From Actinomycetaceae bacterium (GTDB lineage: Bacteria > Actinomycetota > Actinomycetes > Actinomycetales > Actinomycetaceae), in NCBI GenBank assembly GCA_030540715.1, contig JAUNVQ010000006.1:1-64000 (forward strand): a stretch of DNA of 64,000 nt, in the 5' to 3' direction. Positions 54,629 through 62,879 of the stretch are shown here, one piece after another (position 1 is the first letter of the stretch; each line of letters begins with the position of its first letter). The position numbers and the translations under genes are program-made. The notes beneath the pieces are model-generated. The model made no database searches. It was not told where the DNA came from and was given only the letters and a program-made list of their open reading frames with translations.

Positions 54629-55592
54629 TATTCCACCGTGTTTCAGATAGTCTATGTGTGACCGGGAACGGGGATAACTCCCCGATTATACAGATCATTC
54701 TAAACCATAAATCATATTTTATCTTGACGCCTTTGATTTTTATTGACTGCAAGATCGATTTTTGTGTCGACAGTGTCAAAACTCGGTACTTAAGTACCAA
54801 GGATGTGTAAGTATTGGCTAGTGTTTTGTCTTTTGGAAACGATAAATAAAAGATGTTATATAGATCACTTATTCCAAAAAATAAGAAAACTATGTTGGTA
54901 AAAGACAATTATTGTCACGAAATCAGTTGATGGAAGAATCATTGTCAGATCAATGCCCCCTTGAGCATAAAAAAGTAAGGTGATGAACCTCAAACATATT
55001 CTTAGGTAGCGCGTATCAAAGATATATGATTTGTGAACCATTGGATGTAGCAGCGTGTTAACAAATATCCACTGTTGCTACCTGAATTTAAGTATCTGGC
55101 AGAAGAAGGCTGAAGGTGTCCTTGTTATCGTCGTGACGTTCTTTTGTGATTCACTGGTCATGCTGGCCCCTAAGCCTTTGAGAAAAGATAGTGTCTGCTG
55201 GTGATGGTTGGTCTTGTTATGCGTATCGTGAAAGTGACATACAGCGCTTTCCTTGCCTTCCGTGACACGAAGAATACAGTTGCGAGTTTGCTGTTGATGA
55301 TGTGATGCAGCCACGACTTCAAGGTCATCATTTTTCAGGTATTAATCGAATAAAGATAACGTCACACAATAAACTCTGTTTCTTTAGGTGTAGATAAGCT
55401 CTTTTTTCAGCGGTGCAACAACGCAGCAGATAGTATCAACGAACTTATTGTTCTTGAGTTAAGTCACGGACGTATCAATAATTTTATGTATAAATGTATC
55501 CACCTTGTAACATCTTGCTGCCAGGTGACAAACTAGAAGTATGACGAAATGATGATAAAATCATGTGTGTCGGTTAATTGAGTAGGGAACAT

Positions 55593-57134
55593 ATGGCCAG
55601 AAAGCTGTTGCGCACACCCCAGGATATTCGCTCGATCCTGTCGCAGAAATATAATCGCCATGTCACAACATGGTTGGTTCAACCGGAACTAGCAACATAT
55701 TCGTTGCCTTTGGGTACTCCCACACTTCACGTCGCCCAAAATTCGCCGCAAAAAGTACAAAATTGGATAGATTTGTGGCAAGAAGAAATCAACGACTTTC
55801 CCCACTGGAATCTCCAATTGATGTCCCCTACCTGGCGGAATGTTGAATTCACTTCCATTCCAGCACGGGTAACCATTATGGGGCCTGGTATTATTGCCGA
55901 TTTATTGGGAAAAAGTGATGACTGGAAGCTCCTCAGAAAACGCTACAGCGAGCTCTATGACCGCTTGGCAACAAAAAACAACGAGTCCGCATCTATTATC
56001 GCCTCTGCGATGAAAAAATGTCTGCCGGAAATCCGTAGTTGCACAGACGACGATTTTACCTATGTGATTGACCTTGCAATATGGTTACGCAACAATGCGT
56101 CCTCTGCAACGCACATGCGTGAACTTATGATGTCGGGTCAGCGGTGGATGATGGAACACGCAACGTTTATCTCTATCCTTGTTGAAGCCGCACGAGCCTG
56201 TTCAGGGCTTACCGGGGGCCGCGATATTGGCATCACCACACCCCCCGATGGTATGAGGTGGACATATTTTCTTGACGAATCATTGCGTCCCGCCGGTATC
56301 CGTTCCTTTATGGCAACTATTGACCAGCTAGCACAATTGCGGTTGAAACCAAAAGTCGTCCTCTTATGTCAAAGTCAATACTTCCTTTATGCCATGCCAG
56401 ACCTTCCCGATACCATCGCTATCCATACAGGAACACAAGATATTACAGCCTTTGCGCAACTTCCGTGGGTTCGCGAGGCAACGGTACTTTATTGGGGATC
56501 TATCGACACCAACAATTTTGGGAATGTTAATCAACTGCGTAAACATCACCCCAGGGTACGCACGGTTCTTATGGATTCATCAACTCTGTTGAAATACGAA
56601 GACATGTGGGACTGCGAAACTGAGGCGTCCGTTGAACGTTTTCCCCACTTGATTCCAGTGGAGCGTGAAACATGTTCGTTTATCTTGCAGTTGGGTACGT
56701 CGCGTTATTCAACAGGCGAAGTTCAAGCCTACGTCAAAGATATGTTGACATCCTGGGGAACAATCCATGTAGAAACCCCTATGGAAATGTCAATATCACA
56801 TCAGCAGCTTCAAGAACGCCTGGGCATCATGGATATGATTGGCGAACCGCATATTGAAGACAACACATTTGTCTGTGCAGTACGCCTTGACCAAGATAAA
56901 CTCCCGTGGGATGAGGCGTTGCCGGCCGTTGAAAAAGCTGTGGAATATATTGTGATGCGAAAAAAAGATCGTCATATAACCGATGATGGTAACTCAGCTA
57001 TTGGAAACGCTCATGACCAAGTTGAACGTTCAATCGAAATTCACCATACCGATGACAGTGCTGTATCTGGAGACAAAGATGAATGCGGTCACAATGTAAC
57101 AAAAATTGAGACAGCGCATGGTAGATTCAACTAA
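55593..57134 (+). CDS. Orphan JetD-like protein (Wadjet family, DUF3322-DUF2220)
   Basis: A 513-residue homologue of JetD, the nuclease subunit of the Wadjet/EptABCD anti-plasmid condensin. The DUF2220 Toprim-like region is clear: a VLYWGSIDTNNFGNVNQLRKHHP to LMDSSTLL stretch lies at about residues 298-333, preceded by VRE and LPDTIAIH segments. JetD normally has GDIDTHG there and an invariant Glu-Asn about 45 residues earlier. Here the first Asp is Ser303, the His-Gly pair is Asn-Asn, and the Glu position reads Cys259-Gln260. No JetA/B/C genes are in the window. ATG 55593 has GGGA upstream; the 3' end overlaps the amidase gene by 17 bp. Confidence 0.8.
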   Translation: MARKLLRTPQDIRSILSQKYNRHVTTWLVQPELATYSLPLGTPTLHVAQNSPQKVQNWIDLWQEEINDFPHWNLQLMSPTWRNVEFTSIPARVTIMGPGIIADLLGKSDDWKLLRKRYSELYDRLATKNNESASIIASAMKKCLPEIRSCTDDDFTYVIDLAIWLRNNASSATHMRELMMSGQRWMMEHATFISILVEAARACSGLTGGRDIGITTPPDGMRWTYFLDESLRPAGIRSFMATIDQLAQLRLKPKVVLLCQSQYFLYAMPDLPDTIAIHTGTQDITAFAQLPWVREATVLYWGSIDTNNFGNVNQLRKHHPRVRTVLMDSSTLLKYEDMWDCETEASVERFPHLIPVERETCSFILQLGTSRYSTGEVQAYVKDMLTSWGTIHVETPMEMSISHQQLQERLGIMDMIGEPHIEDNTFVCAVRLDQDKLPWDEALPAVEKAVEYIVMRKKDRHITDDGNSAIGNAHDQVERSIEIHHTDDSAVSGDKDECGHNVTKIETAHGRFN

Positions 57135-58221
57135 GCCAATCCAGCCCTCGGGCAGGATTCCTTCAGGAGACCTTTCGGTTTATACCGCTTCAGACAATGA
57201 GACTGCGAAGCGCTACTCTTGCGTAAATGGACCAATCATCGGTGGGGAATCGGTGAACGTAACACCGGCAGGCACGCCCTCTGGAATGCCCCCAAGACGT
57301 TCACGTAAAAGCCGCAGATCTTCTTCACGCGGTGTTCGCATTGCCGTTATTTCAGTTGCATCATTGCTGATGGTTGTTCTTATTGCGGTTGGGGCGGTGG
57401 CGCTTTTTGGTTCCAACCAACAGTCAAAGACAGCAACATCCAAGCCATCGCAAATGATCAGGGAGTCGCAGGGGCGCGCATCCGATAAGAAGGAAGACGT
57501 TGTATCAACGATGGCGGCACCAAAAGTTGATGTCGACAAAAAAGGTGATTCCATTGTCAGTAAGCTCACGCAATCAGGTGGAACAGCACTTCGGGGCAAG
57601 ACAGTGCTGGTTGATCCCGGACACAGTGGGGGAAGCATTCCCGGCCACAACGTGCCAGATGGGCGCGGTGGTTTTAAAGTATGTAATAACAGTGGTACTG
57701 CCACCAATGATGGTTACCCCGAACATACGTTTAACTGGGATGTTGCCCAACGTTTGAAAGCCAAACTGGAAGCTGCTGGGGCAAAGGTCGTGATGACGCG
57801 CAACAATGATAGTGCTGCCGGTCCTTGCGTTGATGAGCGTGGAAAGATGTCGGCGCAAGCTGACGTTGTGGTGTCAATCCACGCAAACGGCACAACAAAT
57901 CCCGCGGTCAAAGGGTATTTTGCCTTGGTGTCGTCACCGCCACTCAATGAAGCTCAGGGCCAGCCATCTGTGGATTTGGCGCAGTCTATTATGAGCGCTT
58001 TGGCAGCGCAGGGGTTTGCGGCATCGCCAAACTATCCTCAGGGTTTGATGAAACGCAGTGATATTGCCGGGCTGAATTTTTCGGTAAAACCAGCGGTAAT
58101 GATGGAGTTGGGCGAGATGCGAAACCCAGAAGAAGCAGCGGTGATGAAAACTGAGGCCGGGCGCGAACGCTATGCTGTGGCCCTGTTTAATGGCTTGGCA
58201 GATTGGGCAAAAACCCATTAG
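57118..58221 (+). CDS. N-acetylmuramoyl-L-alanine amidase (Amidase_3)
   Basis: A 367-residue cell-wall hydrolase with a ~70-residue cytoplasmic N-terminus, one transmembrane helix (about residues 78-100), a linker, and an extracytoplasmic Amidase_3 domain. The zinc ligands are His in VDPGHSGG, Glu in PEHTFN and His in SIHANG, with the catalytic Glu in MMELGEM. It cuts the lactoyl-L-Ala bond of peptidoglycan. ATG 57118 lies within the end of the JetD-like gene, so translation may be coupled. The frame has a TTG option four codons earlier. Confidence 0.88.
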   Translation: MVDSTKPIQPSGRIPSGDLSVYTASDNETAKRYSCVNGPIIGGESVNVTPAGTPSGMPPRRSRKSRRSSSRGVRIAVISVASLLMVVLIAVGAVALFGSNQQSKTATSKPSQMIRESQGRASDKKEDVVSTMAAPKVDVDKKGDSIVSKLTQSGGTALRGKTVLVDPGHSGGSIPGHNVPDGRGGFKVCNNSGTATNDGYPEHTFNWDVAQRLKAKLEAAGAKVVMTRNNDSAAGPCVDERGKMSAQADVVVSIHANGTTNPAVKGYFALVSSPPLNEAQGQPSVDLAQSIMSALAAQGFAASPNYPQGLMKRSDIAGLNFSVKPAVMMELGEMRNPEEAAVMKTEAGRERYAVALFNGLADWAKTH

Positions 58222-58327
58222 TGGTATCACGTTGTGCTGGGGCAGAGCACTCAGTGATTTCATTTCGGAGGGCGGAGCTACTCGCATTTGTATAAGCGAT
58301 ATTGAACAGGGTAAAGTATTATCCGTT

Positions 58328-58403
58328 GCCACCTTAGCTCAGTCGGTAGAGCAATTCACTCGTAATGAATAGGTCGTGAGTTCGATTCTCACAGGTGGCT
58401 CCA
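58328..58403 (+). tRNA. tRNA-Thr (anticodon CGT)
   Basis: A complete cloverleaf: acceptor GCCACCT/AGGTGGC, D-arm GCTC-AGTCGGTA-GAGC, anticodon arm ATTCA-CTCGTAA-TGAAT, T-arm GTGAG-TTCGATT-CTCAC, discriminator T and encoded CCA. The anticodon CGT reads ACG (Thr). It marks the left edge of the accessory island and is a plausible integration site. Confidence 0.97.
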
Positions 58404-58410
58404 CTTAGAC

Positions 58411-58447
58411 GCCCATTTGGATACAAATAGTCCAGATGGGCTTTTTC
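58411..58447 (+). terminator. Terminator after tRNA-Thr
   Basis: GCCCATTTGGA (58411-58421) pairs with TCCAGATGGGC (58431-58441), with one G-T wobble, followed by TTTTTC. Confidence 0.8.
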
Positions 58448-58877
58448 TTTGTCAGCGCTGGTTTTCATGGGGTTAGTAGGCTTGTGAGCCTCGTTTGCGG
58501 GGGCTATTGAGGACTCTCTAACGGGTTCCAGACGTCAAAAAGGCTCAACTGATTCCTTCCGCACGGTTGCCATCAAAAGGTATAGTGTTCCGTCAAAAAG
58601 TATGGGTGTTTCCGTCAAAAGGTATGCCTTGAAAAAACTCCCTAAAACGATTGAGCTACTCCTTACGGGCTCCACCAGGTCATGGGCGTGTAGATGAAAC
58701 AAGAACCGACTTATCCGTTTCTTTGCTCGCTTCTTGGTAGTGAAAGCTGTTGGACTTACCGCACCTACGTCCTAAGGTGTTACGTACGTAACAAGTTTTA
58801 CAATACGGATGCGAAGCCCATATTCCCTGTATCGCATCCCTCCACACTCAAGTGGTCAAACAGGAAGGAATAGACTG
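58448..58877. other. Island left flank with no gene
   Basis: A 430-bp stretch without coding sequence between the tRNA terminator and the secreted toxin-like gene. It carries a threefold repeat described separately. Confidence 0.5.
58571..58625 (+). repeat. Triplicated cgTCAAAAgGTAT motif, possible IS-end remnant
   Basis: CATCAAAAGGTAT (58571), CGTCAAAAAGTAT (58591) and CGTCAAAAGGTAT (58613) recur at 20 and 22 bp. Such short terminal direct repeats recall ends of IS21-like elements. No transposase gene is attached. Confidence 0.4.
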
Positions 58878-59376
58878 ATGAAAAGTAGAGTATTGAAAGC
58901 TGTAGTGGCTTCCCTAGCCATGTTGATGGGCTCTGCATTAGGTATAGTACCTAGTTTCGCTGACTCGAATGTTGGCGGGGACCTAACGTCTGTAGGTGAA
59001 AACACCTATGCTCATGCCTCTGCGTTGCCTGAGCGTTCAATTCCCTGCACTCCACTCGGGTCGCTAACCCCCATGAATGTGCAGGCAATTGATTCCCCCG
59101 AGATCGTACCGATGTGTGGTGGAGGTAGAATTCCAGCTACCATCGCTGGCTTCCGGGTTTCACCTCATGCAGCATCACGCATGGCCGAGAGGAATATCTC
59201 TACTTCTCAGGTTCACGCTACCTTGACTAAAAGGATGCAAATATTACGATTCGGAGCATAGGAACCATCCCTATTATCGCCGTAACGTAGTGGTTGCCAC
59301 AGGGGGGAATACTATTCTCACGGTTTATATCTCCCCTAGTGGTCTGCCTAGGCGTTTTCAACCTATCATGTACTAG
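58878..59376 (+). pseudogene. Secreted DUF4258-like toxin, frameshifted
   Basis: ATG 58878 (AGGAAGGA upstream) opens a frame with a signal peptide (KAVVASLAMLMGSALGIVPSFA, cut near residue 29) and an unknown middle. The mature C-terminal domain SPHAASRMAERNISTSQVHATLTK matches the start of the DUF4258 nuclease-like fold. The frame stops at 59259. Skipping one A in the AAAA run 59229-59232 restores TKGCKYYDSEHRNHPYYRR, then NVVVATGGNTILTVYISPSG and RRFQPIMY, the usual rest of that domain, ending at TAG 59374. Causes could be mutation, assembly error, or +1 frameshifting at AAAA-AGG. The downstream gene overlaps the repaired end. Confidence 0.65.
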
Positions 59377-59384
59377 GAGATGAA

Positions 59385-60239
59385 TTGGCTTCAGCAATCT
59401 TGATTAGTTTCGTAGTTGGTAAGCCGTATAATGACGGCACTGGCGGGGCTTTGATCTCCATTCAGGCATCTGGACCATCCGGATATTGGCAGTTTTGCGC
59501 AGTGACAGAATCTCGGAGTTTAGTTTGGCAAATCCGTGAAATGACTGTATGGAGCGACCTAGCGAACCAGGGTTCTGGTTTCAGTGATGAAGATATGGAG
59601 CTAGCGAGTTTCGTTCCTCTCGAGGGAGGTTTTGAGCTGGCTCTTATGTCGACACCCAAAGGATTCGCTATCGAGGCTCGTGAAGACGCTCGAAAACTCG
59701 ATCTTCGTAGACACACACGTATTCACGTTAGCCCGGAGGAAATTACGAGATTCGTGGACGGAATGCTTGCATGTAGCTGTGGCGATTGCATGGAGGTGAC
59801 TATCGGCGAGATTGATTATTTCGCGGAGACGAACCCTGAATCAGTTCCGATGGTTCGGGTATTCCGAGACGGTTTGGTTGAACTACGTAATCAACCCGGA
59901 CAATTTGTTGGCTTATCTATAAATCTCGATGATTTGAGCTTTGTGCGAGATATTCTACAGAGTACTTCTGCGAGATTGACTAGTGCCGATGGATGGAGTG
60001 AACCAAGCAAGCAGACATATTGGTGTCCATCAGCGGCTTTGCGTCTAGAAGCGACGATTATTACCGATCCTGAATCCTTGCAAAGACATCTTGAGCTCAC
60101 GGTTTGTACATCTGAACATGGCGCTTTATGGACCGTGCCTATGGCGTGTTCTGAGGCTATGGAGAGTATAGATAGCTTTAGTAAAGATTCAGAATCGGTG
60201 GTCCTTTACGGCCGGGTACTTCCGGCTCTGCCAGTTTAG
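59385..60239 (+). CDS. Putative cognate immunity protein, unknown family
   Basis: A 284-residue soluble protein without signal peptide or membrane segment. No family recognised. It contains a CSCGDC motif in mid-protein (around residue 130), which could bind metal, and a C-terminal half with repeated short strands. TTG 59385 is the only start with a proper ribosome site: AGGAGA overlaps the TAG of the repaired toxin frame, giving translational coupling. A cytosolic protein coupled to a secreted toxin-like protein fits an immunity role; this is inference. Confidence 0.55.
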   Translation: MASAILISFVVGKPYNDGTGGALISIQASGPSGYWQFCAVTESRSLVWQIREMTVWSDLANQGSGFSDEDMELASFVPLEGGFELALMSTPKGFAIEAREDARKLDLRRHTRIHVSPEEITRFVDGMLACSCGDCMEVTIGEIDYFAETNPESVPMVRVFRDGLVELRNQPGQFVGLSINLDDLSFVRDILQSTSARLTSADGWSEPSKQTYWCPSAALRLEATIITDPESLQRHLELTVCTSEHGALWTVPMACSEAMESIDSFSKDSESVVLYGRVLPALPV

Positions 60240-60439
60240 TGACACTCATGGATATTGTCGGTCTGCTCAACTCAGACAAGTTGTCACACATGTAAGTTTG
60301 AGTCGATCAGATGCTTGGCTTGATTAGGGTGTTACTTCCAATTTTGATTGCGAGTAACCCCTTTCGAGTTAATGCGCAATATCATGTGAGTCATAAGGCA
60401 GAGTCCTTTCTAGCCGTGCACCTGTTGCATTGCTGCTAG

Positions 60440-60667
60440 CTCTCCAGCGGGCAAATCCGCCACGGTAACCACCCGGTGCTCTCGTGGATGGTCGACAACA
60501 TTCACGTGCGCACAGACCCAGCCGGCAACATCAAACCCGACAAACAACGCTCCACCGAGAAAATCGACGGCGTCGTCGCCACCATCATGGCTTTAGATTG
60601 TGCCATCAGGGGCGGCGGACAAACAAACGGGAGCGTGTACGACGGGCGCGGACTACTCGTGTTCTAG
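60440..60667 (+). pseudogene. C-terminal remnant of phage terminase large subunit
   Basis: Open frame of ~75 codons from just after a TAG at 60437. The translation has HPVLSWMVDNIHVRTDPAGN, IKPDK, STEKIDGVVATIMALDCAIR and SVYDGRGLLVF, matching the C-terminus of HK97-type TerL proteins (conserved KIDGxxAxxMALDRA). The ATPase and most of the nuclease domain are missing. G+C content is visibly higher than in the surrounding chromosome. This is evidence of an old prophage at the tRNA-Thr island. Confidence 0.8.
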
Positions 60668-61437
60668 GGACGCAGCTTGCGTATGGCTTTAACGCGTGAA
60701 TTAGCGATGATCCACTGTGCAGCATCAGGATCAATGCGGGCTGCGGTGTTTTTTAACGCGGCAGCGTAGGCATCGAGCCGTTTGGTCTCAGCCGTTGTCG
60801 GTGCTGCCTCGAGAATCAACGGTTCTTGATGTGAAGCCCGATTACGTAGCTCGCGGATGAGCTCTACGTCAGATTCAAAGTCGGCTCGGTTGCGACTTCG
60901 GTAGTGGGGCATGCCTCCGTTATCGAGATTGACGAGTGCTTTCCAGATGGTGACCTCATGGCGCGGGGTCAACAAGAAGCGCCAGTTGTCGAATGAGAGT
61001 TCTGCGATCACTTGATCTGGGGTAGCTACCCGTCCGCGTTTTTTGAGCCGGCGTTCGACTTTGGCTACGGAGTTTTGGAAAGGACCGTTGAAGTGGTAGC
61101 GGTTAGTCGCGTGATACCAGTCGGGATGGCTATAGTCTCTGGTAAGGCGGTCGTGGATGAAGTTACGGAGGAGTACCTCGACGTGGCCGAAATCTTCCAA
61201 TAGCGCCTTGGATAATCTGGTGTTCCAGATGTAGAGAAGGTCCGGCCTTGCAGCGGCCGCGTAGCGGTGTAGCCGTGGTGCAGAGAACCAACTCTCCAAA
61301 TAGCCCAAGCTCGCTTCCGCCTCAGGGGTGTGGTAGTCTAGAGAGCAGAAAGCCTCGGATTGGTCAATGTCGTGAAACATCGATACACCGCCGGGGCTAT
61401 TGCTTTGTCCCACAGCTTCCTGGTTGTGTTCACTCAT
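60664..61437 (-). CDS. Abi_2-family HEPN protein (abortive infection)
   Basis: A 257-residue Abi_2 (AbiD/F-like) protein. Landmark segments are SAPRLHRYAAAA, a helix LLRNFIHDRL (Arg91...His95) and the C-terminal HEPN motif RNRASHQEP (Arg198-x4-His203), the expected RNA-cleaving site. The family mediates phage defence by abortive infection, and AbiF-type members have been linked to small RNAs and to Cas13 ancestry. The ATG overlaps the stop of the next minus-strand gene by 4 bp, and its end overlaps the TerL remnant, so it may be phage cargo. Confidence 0.8.
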   Translation of the reverse strand: MSEHNQEAVGQSNSPGGVSMFHDIDQSEAFCSLDYHTPEAEASLGYLESWFSAPRLHRYAAAARPDLLYIWNTRLSKALLEDFGHVEVLLRNFIHDRLTRDYSHPDWYHATNRYHFNGPFQNSVAKVERRLKKRGRVATPDQVIAELSFDNWRFLLTPRHEVTIWKALVNLDNGGMPHYRSRNRADFESDVELIRELRNRASHQEPLILEAAPTTAETKRLDAYAAALKNTAARIDPDAAQWIIANSRVKAIRKLRP

Positions 61438-62111
61438 CGGCTTTCTCTATCACGCGAGAACCACTTTAACTGCGAGGCATCTTCAAGAAGAGCTTCTGAA
61501 GTCCAGACCTTATTCATCGGTCCTTGACGAGACGGCAAGTAATTATGCGCGTACTGGTATGAGCCGTGGTGGTCAAAGGGTTTCACAATGAAGCAGCGCC
61601 CACCAGATTGGCTGAAAACGTTCGGCACCCATTCCTCGATATGCCCACCGTCAAGGATGAAACCAGCGTAAGAAGCCACAACGATTGATTTATTGGCAAC
61701 CAGAAAGTCAGTGTCTTCCTGGCTCACGCGCCAATGTCCCGTCACGCGCAGGGTTCCATCAACTATCTGCTCCCAGGTATCAGCAGAAACGTTACTATTG
61801 ACTTCGTCAAGGACATCTTTGCATCGCCCCCATGTTGCATCGAAAAACAGAGAGGGACGAGCTTTCTGTTTTTCAACCCCCATCGAGCAGACTAGAGCTT
61901 TCTGTCCATCTTCAACCATCAAGGGACGGTTTCGAGCAGACGACAAGTATCCAATGTCCCAGCCTGAATACTGTTGATTTCGCTGATTAGCGCCATCTGG
62001 AAATACCGAAATGAGATTGAGATCGATGAGTTTACTCATCGTATTAGAACCAACACCCAGGATTTGCTTGGCGGTTTCAAAGCCGTAAACGGCGTTATCA
62101 AAACTGTGCAT
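61434..62111 (-). CDS. HTH-like protein co-encoded with the Abi_2 gene
   Basis: A 225-residue protein not assigned to a family. The N-terminus (AVYGFETAKQILGVGSNTMSKLIDLNLISVF) looks like a MerR/excisionase-type winged helix. A ~150-residue mixed domain follows, with FILDGGHIEEWVPNVFSQSGG and a C-terminal stretch around FDHHGSYQYAHNYLPSR. It lies upstream of the Abi_2 gene with a 4-bp ATGA-type overlap. A DNA-binding antitoxin or repressor of the toxin is a reasonable guess; a sensor role is also possible. Confidence 0.6.
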   Translation of the reverse strand: MHSFDNAVYGFETAKQILGVGSNTMSKLIDLNLISVFPDGANQRNQQYSGWDIGYLSSARNRPLMVEDGQKALVCSMGVEKQKARPSLFFDATWGRCKDVLDEVNSNVSADTWEQIVDGTLRVTGHWRVSQEDTDFLVANKSIVVASYAGFILDGGHIEEWVPNVFSQSGGRCFIVKPFDHHGSYQYAHNYLPSRQGPMNKVWTSEALLEDASQLKWFSRDRESR

Positions 62112-62298
62112 AACAGCATGCCTCTCTGTGCAGGTAGCACCTGATACGTGCTACGTGACTAATTCTTTCGTTTGAATTCGGTTTACTAGTTGTCTAGCGA
62201 ACCGCTCCAATAGCAAGTAGACCATATTTCGAACAGCATGTCAAGCAAGAGTAGGCAGATTCACCTAGTCTCAATTTGTAGGTGGTAAAGCAGCAAGA

Positions 62299-62535
62299 AT
62301 GTCGATGGTCTTGGCGGTTGTTCCTTCGCAGGACTACGACGAGTGTTACTTCATGATTCTTGCACCAAAGGAGGAGCAGCCCGCCTTCGAGTTCCTGACG
62401 AAGCACTTCTCCTGTCGATACGAGCAGGGGATAAATGGTTCCTTGCGAGATTTTCTTACCGATGTTCTATTCATGCTTCTGGATGTCTCTGAGAACATTT
62501 TCATTTCTAAAAAGACTGCAAGAAGGTGGGTGTAA
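62299..62535 (+). CDS. Small hypothetical protein, 78 aa
   Basis: Weakly supported frame in the island, transcribed away from the HTH-like gene. No SD is obvious and no domain recognised; the C-terminal half is amphipathic. The next frame starts one base after its stop codon region, which supports a bicistron. Confidence 0.3.
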   Translation: MSMVLAVVPSQDYDECYFMILAPKEEQPAFEFLTKHFSCRYEQGINGSLRDFLTDVLFMLLDVSENIFISKKTARRWV

Positions 62536-62823
62536 ATGGGCGACATAGATGTGCTGAGACGGGTCTATGGCCAGCTGACGCTCACTGATATCGTAAAGGC
62601 ACGTGAGCGCGAACTGAAGGACGAAACATACAAAGCTCTTGCGAATTCTGGTCTCTATTCGTGGGTGGACATTCCCCTTTTATATCCTGATACAGATGAT
62701 GATGATGAAACTGGGTGCTCAGATTACTCCAACGACGTGCCATCGAGCAGCGATTCGAGTGAGACACCGAGTGTAAAGAATCGGGTGCGCCGGATTCTAA
62801 GACTTCTCTCCTGGCGTGTGTAG
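62536..62823 (+). CDS. Small hypothetical protein, 95 aa
   Basis: ATG 62536 has AAGGTGGG at good spacing. The N-terminal ~50 residues are helical and charged, followed by an acidic Asp/Ser-rich linker (DTDDDDE, SSSDSSE) and a basic end (RVRRILRLLSWRV) that could contact membrane or nucleic acid. Family unknown. Confidence 0.45.
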   Translation: MGDIDVLRRVYGQLTLTDIVKARERELKDETYKALANSGLYSWVDIPLLYPDTDDDDETGCSDYSNDVPSSSDSSETPSVKNRVRRILRLLSWRV

Positions 62824-62825
62824 GA

Positions 62826-62879
62826 GGTGGGTGCATGAGAACCGCGATTTTGCACCCATCCAGTCTGGTTTTGCACCCA
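62826..62879 (+). repeat. TGCACCCA repeats after the small ORFs
   Basis: GGTGGGTGCA (62826-62835) pairs with TGCACCCATC (62851-62860), a 10-bp stem with one wobble; TGCACCCA recurs at 62872-62879. It may be a terminator without a U-run, or a binding site. The remainder of the gap to 63240 shows no gene. Confidence 0.4.

Larger units (their letters stand above)
54351..55592. other. 1.24-kb gene-free region between pepSY and the JetD-like gene
   Basis: No convincing coding sequence; frames of 94 and 78 codons on the minus strand lack ribosome binding sites and family resemblance. It contains a strong isolated terminator (54588) preceded by GGTGGAGGGG and a 10-codon frame at 54527, and is AT-rich. 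Confidence 0.5.

Noticed and set aside
54624..54908. 94-codon minus-strand frame after the orphan terminator
   Set aside because: Overlaps the terminator, very AT-rich, no ribosome binding site and no similarity I recognise.
55078..55314. 78-codon minus-strand frame upstream of the JetD-like gene
   Set aside because: His/Gln-rich translation without family features, no SD; checked as a possible remnant of jetABC and rejected.
60484..60699. Overlapping +frame of 71 codons across the TerL remnant
   Set aside because: Arg/His-rich shadow of the terminase frame, which has the real family similarity.
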